From CAWCDJ01 sp963796485 (GTDB taxonomy: Bacteria; Acidobacteriota; Terriglobia; Bryobacterales; Bryobacteraceae): a DNA stretch of 64,000 nt. The notes beneath the pieces were generated by a model. It made no database searches, was not told the origin of the DNA, and was given only the letters and a program-made list of their open reading frames with translations. The DNA is taken from the NCBI GenBank assembly GCA_963796485.1, contig CAWCLV010000004.1, positions 930,001 to 994,000 on the forward strand. Direction: 5' to 3'. How positions within the stretch are numbered: position 1 is the first letter of the stretch; each line of letters begins with the position of its first letter. The position numbers and the translations under genes are program-made. Of this stretch, positions 51,046-59,138 are shown in pieces.

Positions 51046-51312
51046 TCAGGCGGGATCGGGAAGGCCGAGACTATCGGCCGCCAACTGAACCAATTCCCGA
51101 AGCCGGCGCGCTTCCGCCTGGGCAACAGTACGTCCGGGCGGCGTGATCCGGTAATAGCGGCGCCGTTCGTCATCGAGATGCGGGTCGGGCGTTCTTCGCT
51201 CTCTTCAAATGAGGCCAAGCTCCAGCATCTTATTGATGGAGCCGTAGAGCGCCCCCGAGCCGAGGTTCAGCTTGCCGGTGGTACGGCGCAGAATTGGGAG
51301 TTTCCTTTCTGC
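51046..51312 (-). pseudogene. Remnant of PadR-family transcriptional regulator
   Basis: Minus-strand pieces read LRRTTGKLNLGSGALYGSIN with KMLELGLI, then after an in-frame TGA made by an extra T (ATTTGAAGAG) EESEER. A compensating shift gives HLDDERRRYYRITPPGRTVA and the tail RRLRELVQLAADSLGLPDPA. These are the PadR recognition helix/wing and the DDERRRYYRIT signature. The N-terminus is lost at the junction with the manA fragment. PadR genes typically precede acidobacterial permeases, and this one ends nine bases before the permease ATG. Confidence 0.75.
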
Positions 51313-51335
51313 TTCCGCGCGTCCGTGGATCGCGC

Positions 51336-51403
51336 GGAGGCAGGCGAACGGCCCGCCATCCAGTCCGCCGCCGGCGCGCGGTTTTTACGCACCTGGGTAC
51401 CGG
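51336..51403 (+). repeat. Diverged duplicate of the manA 3' end
   Basis: These 68 bases align without gaps to manA 48281-48348, with 54 identities by my count. The plus-strand translation reads EAGERPAIQSAAGARFLRTW against DAGEQPTIHAAGNARFLRTW in ManA. The terminal 31 bases (GCGCGGTTT...GGTACCGG) are almost identical. There is no stop at the equivalent position and no other manA sequence around it. It forms a direct repeat about 3.05 kb apart that brackets the permease/IS/PadR wreck. Confidence 0.7.
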
Positions 51404-51453
51404 TGCTGATCTGCTCAGCCGGTCCCCGCCGCTTCGCTTCTCTCTTCAGCGCC

Positions 51454-52392
51454 TTACGCATCCACGTGCTGCTGGAAGAAATGCTCCAGCGCGAGTTTGT
51501 TTTTCGGCGCCAGTTCGTCGGAGAGGCGCTTCATTTCGTCCGGCGGCATCGGGCGGAATGCCTTCGCCACCTCGACGTTGCGCTCCAGGTGCTCGGGTTT
51601 CGGCATCCCGATCACGGCGGCGGCGACCGGCAGCGACATCGAGTATTGAATCAGCTTCTCGTAAGGCGCCTGGCCCACCAGCGCGTCTTGCGCGAAGATC
51701 TTCATCGCGGTCACGCCCATCTTCTTGCGCAGCGCCACCGGAAGCGCGGTCGCCTCGAAACTCGACGTCGCGCCCTTCTCCTGCCCGCGCATCGCGGCGT
51801 TCAGCGCCATCTGCGTGCAGTCGAAGCTGTGGCGCTCGAGCGCCGTCTTCAAGACATCCGGAAACGCATGGCAGGTGATCCCGATGAAGCGCGCCATCTT
51901 CTGTTCCTTCGCCTTGACCGCGGCATTATAGGCGCCGTCTTTGGCTTCGATGGCTTCGAGATCGTCCGGCCCCATGAGCGCGTGGAGGTGGAGCAGGTCC
52001 ACGCGATCCACCTGCAGCCGTTTCAGGCTGATATCGAGCGTCCGCATGAATTCGTCGTGCTTCCGCGCACCGATCTTGGTGGCGAGCCAGATGCCTTTCC
52101 GGCCCCGAGCCTTCAGCACCTTGCCGATCCGCAGCTGGCTTTCGCCGTTGCTGCCATAGCTGTCCGCGGTGTCGATATAGTTGATGCCCAGGTCGAGCGC
52201 GCGGTTGAGCACCTCGATGCCCTTCTCTTCGCCATAACCGACAAAGCGGCTGCCGCCGCCGAACGCCAGGATCGACACCTGCGCCCCGGTGCTGCCAAGA
52301 GTCCGCATCGGCATTCCGGTAGCCGGGATCAAAGGTGTGGCAACCGCGCCCAGGGCCGCGGTGCCGAGAAAATCGCGACGGGAGATGCTCAT
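51454..52392 (-). CDS. Tat-exported aldo/keto reductase
   Basis: 312 residues with a twin-arginine signal (MSISRRDFLGTAALGAVATP). The barrel then has the catalytic Asp/Tyr in GINYIDTADSYGSNGESQLR, Lys in IWLATKIGAR and His in LLHLHALMG. The C-terminal NAD(P) region is shortened (VAAAVIGMPKPEHLERNVEV), as in the FeS-less periplasmic-type aldo/keto reductases of acidobacteria. A Tat signal means it is exported folded with its cofactor. Substrate unknown. It stands alone between the manA remnant and yjbQ. Confidence 0.85.
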   Translation of the reverse strand: MSISRRDFLGTAALGAVATPLIPATGMPMRTLGSTGAQVSILAFGGGSRFVGYGEEKGIEVLNRALDLGINYIDTADSYGSNGESQLRIGKVLKARGRKGIWLATKIGARKHDEFMRTLDISLKRLQVDRVDLLHLHALMGPDDLEAIEAKDGAYNAAVKAKEQKMARFIGITCHAFPDVLKTALERHSFDCTQMALNAAMRGQEKGATSSFEATALPVALRKKMGVTAMKIFAQDALVGQAPYEKLIQYSMSLPVAAAVIGMPKPEHLERNVEVAKAFRPMPPDEMKRLSDELAPKNKLALEHFFQQHVDA

Positions 52393-52422
52393 AGTGGCTC
52401 CTTATGAGGAGCCTAGCACGCC

Positions 52423-52842
52423 TCACTCACCAAGCAGATGCAGGGCCACGCTCCTTCGGTGATGCGCCGCCCGGTGCTCGAAGACGTAGATGCCCTGCCA
52501 GGTTCCCAGGCTGAGCCGTCCTTCCATAACCGGGACCGAAAGTTGCGTCAGGGTAAGCGCGGCGCGGATGTGGGCCGGCATGTCGTCCGGACCCTCCACC
52601 GTGTGGCGATACAGGCGCTCGTCCTCCGGAACCAGCCGCTCGAAAAAGCGATTCAGGTCGAATACGACGTCGGGGTCGGCATTCTCCTGCACGGTCAAAG
52701 AGGCCGAGGTGTGCTGGATGAACAGCGTCAACAGTCCGGTCCGGACCGGCTGCGACGCGAGCCACTGGGCCACCTCGTGCGTGATCTCGTAAAGCCCCTT
52801 GCCGCGCGTTGCGACGCGAATACAATGGCTGAACTGGCGCAA
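52423..52842 (-). CDS. yjbQ: YjbQ family (UPF0047) protein
   Basis: 139 residues. The core LLTLFIQHTSASLTVQENAD is the defining motif of YjbQ, with a conserved His/Thr/Ser/Asn surface site, and LSLGTWQGIYVFEHRAAHHR ends the protein. Some members have been given a secondary thiamine-phosphate synthase activity from overexpression studies, but the physiological role is unclear. The start is a TTG at 52842, four bases after the glmS stop on the same strand, so it may be co-transcribed with glmS. Confidence 0.9.
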   Translation of the reverse strand: MRQFSHCIRVATRGKGLYEITHEVAQWLASQPVRTGLLTLFIQHTSASLTVQENADPDVVFDLNRFFERLVPEDERLYRHTVEGPDDMPAHIRAALTLTQLSVPVMEGRLSLGTWQGIYVFEHRAAHHRRSVALHLLGE

Positions 52843-52846
52843 GCGG

Positions 52847-54700
52847 CTATTCTACCGTAACGCTCTTGGCAAGGTTCCTCGGCTGGTCCACGTCGCAGCC
52901 CCGGCGCACGGCGATGTGATAGGCCAGCAACTGCAGCGGCACGATCTCGAGGATCGGCAGCAGCAGGTCCGAAGCCGGAGGAATTTCGATGACGTGGTCG
53001 GCCGTTTTGCGCGCCTCGTGGTCGCCTTCGGTCACCACCGCCACCACGATGCCTTCACGCGCCTTGACCTCCTGAATATTGGAGAGTGTCTTTTCGTAAA
53101 GCACCTGGCTCTCCGCGCTCGCGGGATCGCGAGTCGCCAGCACCACGACCGGCAGATTCTCGTCGATCAGGGCATTGGGGCCGTGCTTCATCTCTCCCGC
53201 CGGGTAGCCTTCGGCATGGATGTAGGAAATCTCTTTCAGCTTGAGCGCCCCTTCGAGCGCGATCGGATAGTGGATGCCCCTGCCGAGAAACAGCGAATCG
53301 CGCGAATGCTGGAGCGTGCGCGCCAGCGCCTCGTAAACCGGGTCGCGCGAGAGCACGGTTTCGAGCTTTCCGGGGAGGTGCAGCAGTTCCTGCACCAGGC
53401 AGCGGGACTGGTCCTCGGTCAACCGCCGGTTGGCCTGGCCCAGGTGCATCGCCAGAATGAACAGGGCGGTGAGCTGGCAGGTGAATGCCTTCGTGGAGGC
53501 GACCCCGATCTCCGGACCGGCGTGCGTGTAAATGCAGCCGGCGGCTTCCCGCGTGATCATCGAACCGACCACGTTGCAGATCGCCAGCGTCTTCGAACCC
53601 TTCTGCTTGGCCTCGCGCTGAGCGGCCAGCGTGTCGGCGGTTTCGCCCGATTGAGAAATGACAATCGTCAGGGTGTCTTCGGAAACGATCGGATCGCGGT
53701 AGCGGAACTCACTGCCGTAATCGACCTCCACCGGGAGGCGAGCCAGCCGCTCGATCATGAACTTCCCGGCAAGCGCCGCGTGCCAGCTGGTGCCGCAGGC
53801 AATGATCCGCACCTGGCGGAAGCGGGCGAACTCGGCCGCGGAGATGTCCATCTCGTCCAGGAAAATGCGTCCGGTCTCCTGCCCCACGCGGCCCAGCGTG
53901 GTATCCCGAACCGCGCGCGGCTGCTCGTAAATCTCCTTCAGCATGAAGTGCTGATAGCCGCCCTTTTCCGCCTGGATGGGGTTCCAGAGGATGCGCGAAA
54001 TCTGCCGCACCACGGGGCGCCCCTCGAAATCGCTCAACCGCACGCCTTCCGCGGTCAGCACGGCCATATCGCCGTCCACCAGGAAGAACATGTCCTGCGT
54101 GTGGCCCAGGATTGCCGGCACGTCCGAGGCAACGAAGTACTCGTTGTCTCCGATCCCGATGACCACAGGGGGGCCGGACCGGGCGGCGACAATTTTACCG
54201 GGATCCGTGCTGGAAATTACGGCGAGGGCGAAAACCCCCGTCAGTTCCTTCACCGCGGAACGCACGGCTTCTTCGAGGTTCCCGCGGAAGTGCTTCTCCA
54301 CCAGATGAGCGATCACCTCGGTATCGGTTTCGGTCTTGAACTGGTGGCCTTCGTCCTGAAGCTGCTGTTTCAACGACAGGTAGTTCTCGACGATGCCGTT
54401 GTGCACCACGACGACTTCGCCTTTGCAGTCTCGATGGGGATGGGCGTTCTCCTCGGTCGGACGCCCGTGCGTCGCCCAGCGGGTGTGGCCGATGCCGAAC
54501 GCACCATCCACCGGGTTCATCCGGATGGCGTCTTCGAGGTTGCGCAGTTTGCCCTTGGCGCGCCGAATCTGGAGCTGGCTATCGCCGCAATAAACCGCGA
54601 GGCCGGCGGAGTCGTAGCCCCTGTACTCCAGGCGTTTCAGGCCCTCGAGGATGATCGGAACAGCCTTGTTGTTGCCGATGTAGCCGACAATTCCACACAT
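52847..54700 (-). CDS. glmS: Glutamine--fructose-6-phosphate aminotransferase (isomerizing)
   Basis: 617 residues. The glutaminase domain starts with the nucleophile at Cys2 (MCGIVGYIGNNKAVP) and RLEYRGYDSAGL; GHTRWATHGRPTEENAHPH follows. Two SIS domains complete the isomerase half (IACGTSWHAALAGKFMIERL, VISQSGETADTLAAQ, EISYIHAEGYPAGEMKHGP), ending LAKSVTVE as usual. It makes glucosamine 6-phosphate for peptidoglycan and lipopolysaccharide. No glmS ribozyme structure is apparent, since the leader is too short: a TATAAT box sits six bases before the ATG. Confidence 0.97.
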   Translation of the reverse strand: MCGIVGYIGNNKAVPIILEGLKRLEYRGYDSAGLAVYCGDSQLQIRRAKGKLRNLEDAIRMNPVDGAFGIGHTRWATHGRPTEENAHPHRDCKGEVVVVHNGIVENYLSLKQQLQDEGHQFKTETDTEVIAHLVEKHFRGNLEEAVRSAVKELTGVFALAVISSTDPGKIVAARSGPPVVIGIGDNEYFVASDVPAILGHTQDMFFLVDGDMAVLTAEGVRLSDFEGRPVVRQISRILWNPIQAEKGGYQHFMLKEIYEQPRAVRDTTLGRVGQETGRIFLDEMDISAAEFARFRQVRIIACGTSWHAALAGKFMIERLARLPVEVDYGSEFRYRDPIVSEDTLTIVISQSGETADTLAAQREAKQKGSKTLAICNVVGSMITREAAGCIYTHAGPEIGVASTKAFTCQLTALFILAMHLGQANRRLTEDQSRCLVQELLHLPGKLETVLSRDPVYEALARTLQHSRDSLFLGRGIHYPIALEGALKLKEISYIHAEGYPAGEMKHGPNALIDENLPVVVLATRDPASAESQVLYEKTLSNIQEVKAREGIVVAVVTEGDHEARKTADHVIEIPPASDLLLPILEIVPLQLLAYHIAVRRGCDVDQPRNLAKSVTVE

Positions 54701-54706
54701 AAGTCC

Positions 54707-54712
54707 ATTATA
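54707..54712 (-). promoter_or_regulatory. -10 box of glmS
   Basis: A perfect TATAAT on the minus strand lies six bases before the glmS ATG; no good -35 element is visible at 16-18 bases. Transcription would start at about the ATG, giving a leaderless mRNA and leaving no room for a glmS riboswitch. Confidence 0.4.
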
Positions 54713-54771
54713 AGTTTGCGGCTATAGCTTACCCCGGGGCGGAGCGGGAGCACTGTACTTTACCTGCCAGC

Positions 54772-55017
54772 TCAGTCCAGGATTTCCACCCGGTACTCTT
54801 CGATAACCGGGTTGGCGAGCACATCGTGGGCGGCGGTTTCGATTTCCTTTTGCGCCTCCTCGCGGGTTACGCCTTCGGCAATTGCAATGTCGAAGTACTT
54901 ACCCTGGCGGACGTCGGCGATGCCGTGGTATCCGAGCCCGTTCAGGGCCGAGCGGACTGTCTGCCCCTGCGGGTCGAGCACGGTGGTCTTCAGCGACACG
55001 AAAACGCGAGCTTTCAT
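54772..55017 (-). CDS. purS: Phosphoribosylformylglycinamidine synthase subunit PurS
   Basis: 81 residues: MKARVFVSLKTTVLDPQGQT, VRSALNGLGYHGIADVRQGK and the final ANPVIEEYRVEILD. This is the small PurS subunit that bridges PurQ and PurL in the formation of FGAM in purine synthesis. The genes purQ and purL are normally adjacent but are not in this window, so purS is detached here. The ATG at 55017 gives the family N-terminus; the open frame upstream runs antisense into murI. Confidence 0.9.
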   Translation of the reverse strand: MKARVFVSLKTTVLDPQGQTVRSALNGLGYHGIADVRQGKYFDIAIAEGVTREEAQKEIETAAHDVLANPVIEEYRVEILD

Positions 55018-55087
55018 GGAACTATCGATTATCGCACGGGAAACGGCCCGGAACGTGCTCTCGCAACGGCGAATGATTGTCAAACCT

Positions 55088-55882
55088 ATGCTCCGGCGCG
55101 GGATCGGCGTTTTTGATTCGGGTGCGGGAGGCCTTACCGTTTTGCAGGCGCTGCGGCGCCGCATGCCGCACCGCGATTTCGTCTACCTGGGCGACACGGC
55201 GCGCGTGCCTTATGGGCGCAAACCGCCGCAGATGGTGCGCGATTTCGCCAATGGAATTTCGGATTTCCTCTGCGACCTCGGCGTGGAAGGGATCGTGGTG
55301 GCGTGCAATACGGCTTCGGCGGTCGCGCTCCCCGGCCTCGCGGAGCGGACCGAGATTCCGGTGTGGGGCGTAATCGACCCGGGTGTGGAAGCGGCGACAC
55401 GCACCAGCCGCTCCGGACGCGTCGGCGTGATCGGCACCAAGGGCACGATCGGCAGCGGCGCCTATCAAAGGCGGCTGGAGGCCAGGGGCATGAAGGTCTG
55501 GGCCCAGGCGTGCCCCATGCTGGTGCACGTGGTGGAGGAAGGCCTGGCGGATTCGCCCGAGAGCGAACTTCTGCTGCGGCACTATCTCAGCGCCCGGCCC
55601 AAAATCGACACCCTGGTGCTCGGGTGCACGCATTATCCGCTGCTCCGCACGGTGATCCAACAGGTTGTCGGCGAGGATGTCGCCCTGGTGGACAGCGCGG
55701 AAGTAACCGCCGAACGCGTCAGCGCCGCGTTGGGAGCCGCGCCCAAAAATTACAAAGAGGGCCGCGTCGTCCACTATGTGACCGGCGACCCCGCCGCGTT
55801 CGAGCACACCGCGAAGACGATCGGCGGCGTGGCAGGAGAAATCATTCCGCTGGCCGTCACGGAACTGGCCGCCGTGGCGTAA
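55088..55882 (+). CDS. murI: Glutamate racemase
   Basis: 264 residues from MLRRGIGVFDSGAGGLTVLQ; an ATG five codons earlier is also possible. The two catalytic cysteines are in EGIVVACNTASAVALP and LVLGCTHYPLLRTV. Also present are LGDTARVPYG and ATRTSRSGRVGVIGTKGT. It makes D-glutamate for peptidoglycan, and the cell-wall cluster murD-ftsZ is encoded just downstream on the other strand. The 5' region overlaps nothing but is only 70 bases from the divergent purS start. It ends at a palindromic terminator-like repeat. Confidence 0.95.
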   Translation: MLRRGIGVFDSGAGGLTVLQALRRRMPHRDFVYLGDTARVPYGRKPPQMVRDFANGISDFLCDLGVEGIVVACNTASAVALPGLAERTEIPVWGVIDPGVEAATRTSRSGRVGVIGTKGTIGSGAYQRRLEARGMKVWAQACPMLVHVVEEGLADSPESELLLRHYLSARPKIDTLVLGCTHYPLLRTVIQQVVGEDVALVDSAEVTAERVSAALGAAPKNYKEGRVVHYVTGDPAAFEHTAKTIGGVAGEIIPLAVTELAAVA

Positions 55883-55884
55883 GA

Positions 55885-55916
55885 GAGTGGGGCAGGCTCC
55901 CGGCCTGCCCGCTTTT
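55885..55916. terminator. Terminator-like palindrome after murI
   Basis: GGGCAGG (55890-55896) and CCTGCCC (55904-55910) form a GC-rich stem around CTCCCGG, followed by GCTTTT. The flanking GAGAGTGGGGCAGGC matches the repeat after gdhA (13401-13416), also placed directly after the stop codon. It probably ends murI transcripts and may also serve ftsZ on the opposite strand, whose stop lies close by. Confidence 0.6.
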
Positions 55917-55926
55917 GCGTTCCTGG

Positions 55927-57138
55927 CTAATTCAACAGCCGTCCCTGCCGCAGATACGCCGGCGTATCCAGATCGTCCAGGTCGAGCATCGGCTCTGCTT
56001 CCTCGATCACCTCAGGCTCAGGTTCGGGCTCGGGCTGGGCCGCAATCGCGACTTCCCGCACTACCGGCTCCGGCTCTCGCTCCGGTTCGATGCGCGGCTC
56101 CGGCTCGGCAACCCGCGTCACGACCACGGGCGTCCGCCGCTCGGATTGCACGATCGAGCTTTCCGGACGGAAACCAGTCGCAATCACCGTCACCTTGACC
56201 GCGTCCTGCATTTCCTCGTTCAGGATCACGCCGAAATTGATCTGCACATCGTCGCATTCGGCTGCCTGCCGGATGATCGAGCAAGCTTCGTTGACCTCGT
56301 GGAAGCCCAACTGGCTCGACCCGGTGATGTTGATCAGCATGCTCCGCGAGCCCGCGATCTTGGTGTCTTCGAGCAGCGGGCAGTTGATCGCCTGGCGCGC
56401 CGCCTCGATCGCGGCATTCTCGCCCCGGGCGGTGGCGGTCCCCATCATGGCGTAGCCCATCCCGACCATCGCCGCCTTGATGTCGGCGAAGTCGCGATTG
56501 ATCGCGCCGGTGGTGTTGATGATGTCGCTGATGCCCTGAACGGCCTGGCGCAGCAGATCGTCCGCCACTTTGAAAGCCTGGAAGAACCCGGTGCCGCGCG
56601 GCACCAGCGAGAGCAGCCGGTCGTTCGGGATGGCGATCACGGTATCGACGGTGGAAGCCAGCCGGTGCAGCCCTTCCTCCGCCATGCGCATCCGGCGCGG
56701 CCCTTCGAAACCGAAGGGTTTGGTGACCACCGCGATCGTCAGCGCGTCCAGTTCCTTGGCGAGCGTGGCGATCACCGGCGCCGCTCCGGTCCCGGTGCCG
56801 CCGCCCAGACCGGCGGTCACGAACACCAGGTCGGCCCCCTGCAGCAGTTCCACGATGCGGTCGGTGTTTTCCAGTGCAGCCTGGCGGCCGATCTCGGCGT
56901 TGGACCCCGCCCCGAGGCCGTTCGTCATTTTCGCGCCGAGTTGCAGCTTGTTCGGCACCTGGCAGGCCGTCAGCGCCTGCGCGTCGGTGTTCATGGCGTA
57001 GAACTCCACGCCATCCAGTCCTTCCGCCACCATGCGGGCCACGGCATTGCATCCGCCGCCGCCCACGCCAATCACCTTCATGCGCGTGCCCAAGCGCGCT
57101 TCTTCCTCTATTTCGTATTTGAGATCGTCGAATCCCAT
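55927..57138 (-). CDS. ftsZ: Cell division protein FtsZ
   Basis: 403 residues. GTP-binding elements are KVIGVGGGGCNAVARMVAEG, NTDAQAL, and the tubulin signature GGGTGTGAAPVIATLAKEL. The T7 loop region is GAINRDFADIKAAMVGMGYA. A linker rich in Glu and Pro follows, and the conserved C-terminal peptide is DLDTPAYLRQGRLLN. FtsZ polymerises into the Z-ring that organises division. It is the last gene of the minus-strand division cluster, 25 bases after ftsA. Confidence 0.98.
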   Translation of the reverse strand: MGFDDLKYEIEEEARLGTRMKVIGVGGGGCNAVARMVAEGLDGVEFYAMNTDAQALTACQVPNKLQLGAKMTNGLGAGSNAEIGRQAALENTDRIVELLQGADLVFVTAGLGGGTGTGAAPVIATLAKELDALTIAVVTKPFGFEGPRRMRMAEEGLHRLASTVDTVIAIPNDRLLSLVPRGTGFFQAFKVADDLLRQAVQGISDIINTTGAINRDFADIKAAMVGMGYAMMGTATARGENAAIEAARQAINCPLLEDTKIAGSRSMLINITGSSQLGFHEVNEACSIIRQAAECDDVQINFGVILNEEMQDAVKVTVIATGFRPESSIVQSERRTPVVVTRVAEPEPRIEPEREPEPVVREVAIAAQPEPEPEPEVIEEAEPMLDLDDLDTPAYLRQGRLLN

Positions 57139-57163
57139 GAGAGCCTCCCCTTGAACCTGTGCG

Positions 57164-58366
57164 CTACCGCAGGATCTTTCCCAGCCAGCCCGCAGCTTCC
57201 CGCTGGTGCTCCACCTGCATCTTGAGTTGTGCCGAGTACATCGCCAGGCCGGCGGCGGTGCACCACTCCGGATCGTTCATCGAATCCGGCCAATTCTGAA
57301 TTCCCACCGCCAGCCCGTATCGCGCCTGGCATTGCAACTCGCGTTCTGCGATGTCGCAGAGATCCGGCAGCCGCGCGCCGCCACCGGTCAGGAACACTCC
57401 GCCGATCAGCGAGCGCTCCATCCCCACCCGGCCCAGTTCGCCGCGGACAAACCGGAAGAGCTCCGAAGCGCGGGCTTCCAGAATCTGGCACACAAACCTG
57501 CGCTGCGCCTGGCGCCTTTCGCGGTTTCCGGGTGTGGGAACCTCAACTTGTACATTCGGAAGACAGGTTTCCGAAGCCGCGCAGCCGAATTCGTCCTTGA
57601 TCAGCTCGGCGTCCTCGTAAGCCATCGTCAGCCCCTGGGCAAGATCGCGTGTGAAGTGGTCCGCACAGATCTTGATGGTGGACGCCAGGTGCATGGCATC
57701 TCCGTAATACACCACCAGTTCCGTGGAGTGCGCCCCGATATCCACCACCGCGATCCCTTCCCGCCGTTCCTCCGGCAGGACCGCGGCATAGCAGGCCGCC
57801 AGGCCTTCGAACACCGATTCCTCCACCAGCAGATGGGCCTGGTTCACCGCACCGACCAGCGAGTTGTGCTCCTGCACCGAACCGATCACGACGTGAACGT
57901 TGATCTCCAGCCGGGATGCGAGCATGCGGCGCGGATCGCGATGTCCCGGGTGATCGTCCACTACGAAATCCTGCGGGAACAACTGCAGGACCATGTTGTC
58001 CTCATGGAGTTGCACGTGCGAGGCGCGGTCCACCACGCGATTCACGTCGCGCTGCTCGATCTCGCGGACGTGGCCCAACTCGATCACGCCGCGCCCGTTG
58101 GCGCCGCGAACCGTGGGGCCGCCCATACCCACCACAACCGACTCCACCGAAACCTGCGCATTGGCCTCGGCTTCCCGCAACGCCGCCAGGATCGAACCGG
58201 CAACCGCAGCCTGGTCCGCGATCCGGCCCTTGATCCAGCCGCGGGACGCGGAGGAACCGCATCCAAGAAAACGAAGACAGCCTCCCTCCACGACGCAGAT
58301 TACCATCCGGGTGCGGCGGCTGCCCGCGTCGAGTCCAACTGCGTAGATCGGCTTCACTGCTGACAT
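57164..58366 (-). CDS. ftsA: Cell division protein FtsA
   Basis: 400 residues of the actin-like ATPase fold: IYAVGLDAGSRRTRMVICVV (phosphate 1), the SHS2-type insert VESVVVGMGGPTVRG, IAVVDIGAHSTELVVYYGDA (phosphate 2) and SLIGGVFLTGGGARLPDLCD (adenosine). The C-terminus EHQREAAGWLGKILR is an amphipathic membrane-targeting helix. FtsA tethers FtsZ to the membrane. It sits between ftsQ and ftsZ, the standard order, seven bases after ftsQ. Confidence 0.95.
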   Translation of the reverse strand: MSAVKPIYAVGLDAGSRRTRMVICVVEGGCLRFLGCGSSASRGWIKGRIADQAAVAGSILAALREAEANAQVSVESVVVGMGGPTVRGANGRGVIELGHVREIEQRDVNRVVDRASHVQLHEDNMVLQLFPQDFVVDDHPGHRDPRRMLASRLEINVHVVIGSVQEHNSLVGAVNQAHLLVEESVFEGLAACYAAVLPEERREGIAVVDIGAHSTELVVYYGDAMHLASTIKICADHFTRDLAQGLTMAYEDAELIKDEFGCAASETCLPNVQVEVPTPGNRERRQAQRRFVCQILEARASELFRFVRGELGRVGMERSLIGGVFLTGGGARLPDLCDIAERELQCQARYGLAVGIQNWPDSMNDPEWCTAAGLAMYSAQLKMQVEHQREAAGWLGKILR

Positions 58367-58372
58367 GGGCCC

Positions 58373-59137
58373 TTATTCCTTCGCGGTAATGCGGTCGTCC
58401 AGCCGCAGGTCGAACGTTCGGACTTCCGGCGAACGCTTCCGGATCTCCGAATAATGATTGATGAAATTCTGATATCGCCGGGCGAAATTCCCGTCTCCCA
58501 AAATCAACTCGACGGCCCGGTTATCGACCTGCGCCACGATCCGCACATTGTCGGGATCGGCGGCGTTGACCTCGGAAACGTCCTTGGCCAGGTAGCCCAG
58601 TTCATCCTGCACGCGCTGGAACGTGCGGACCCGCTCGCGCCGCTGGGCTTCGTTCTCATCCTCGCGGACACCGCTGAGCACCGGGAACGTAAACTGCGCC
58701 TGGGCCGGCGGTTCCAGCAACACGCCCTGCGAATCAATCAGAAGTACGCCGGTGCGGAACAAAACGAAGGCCACGGGCTTCCGCTCGGTGAGCCGGACGG
58801 CCAGGCGGTTGGGCCAGATACGCGACACGGAGGCCTCCTGCACCCAGTCGATCCCCATCAGCCGGCGGCGGCGTTCTCCGAGAGGCACCTGGAACGCGCT
58901 GCGCCCGTAATCGTCGGCGAAGACGCGCTGCACCCGGGTGCGCGGGGTATACCGCAGTCCTTGAATCGTGAGCGCGTTGCGATCGTCGCGCGAGATGATG
59001 AATTGCGAATCGGTGAGTGTGAACTGACGCACTTTCAGCGCGGCCATTCCGGAAGACACTCCGGCGATCCCGAGGATCATGCCACCGATCCAGAGGCGTC
59101 TGCGGGAACCGGTCGGTTTGGCGGCGGCGCGGGCCAT
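58373..59137 (-). CDS. ftsQ: Cell division protein FtsQ (POTRA domain)
   Basis: 254 residues: a basic cytosolic tail (KPTGSRRRLW), one membrane helix (GMILGIAGVSSGMAALKV), a POTRA domain (LTIQGLRYTPRTRVQRVFAD) and the FtsQ beta domain (WVQEASVSRIWPNRLAVRLT, ERKPVAFVLF). FtsQ joins early and late division proteins in the periplasm. It is separated from murC by one base, with no murB or ddl between them as often seen in this cluster. Confidence 0.9.
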   Translation of the reverse strand: MARAAAKPTGSRRRLWIGGMILGIAGVSSGMAALKVRQFTLTDSQFIISRDDRNALTIQGLRYTPRTRVQRVFADDYGRSAFQVPLGERRRRLMGIDWVQEASVSRIWPNRLAVRLTERKPVAFVLFRTGVLLIDSQGVLLEPPAQAQFTFPVLSGVREDENEAQRRERVRTFQRVQDELGYLAKDVSEVNAADPDNVRIVAQVDNRAVELILGDGNFARRYQNFINHYSEIRKRSPEVRTFDLRLDDRITAKE

Positions 59138-59138
59138 C

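Noticed and set aside
52799..54727. 642-residue plus-strand open frame opposite glmS
   Set aside because: Exact antisense of a certain glmS gene; no family motif and a composition typical of shadow frames.
54701..54771. glmS ribozyme/riboswitch upstream of glmS
   Set aside because: The TATAAT box six bases before the ATG leaves no leader, and the preceding 70 bases do not fold into the glmS core.
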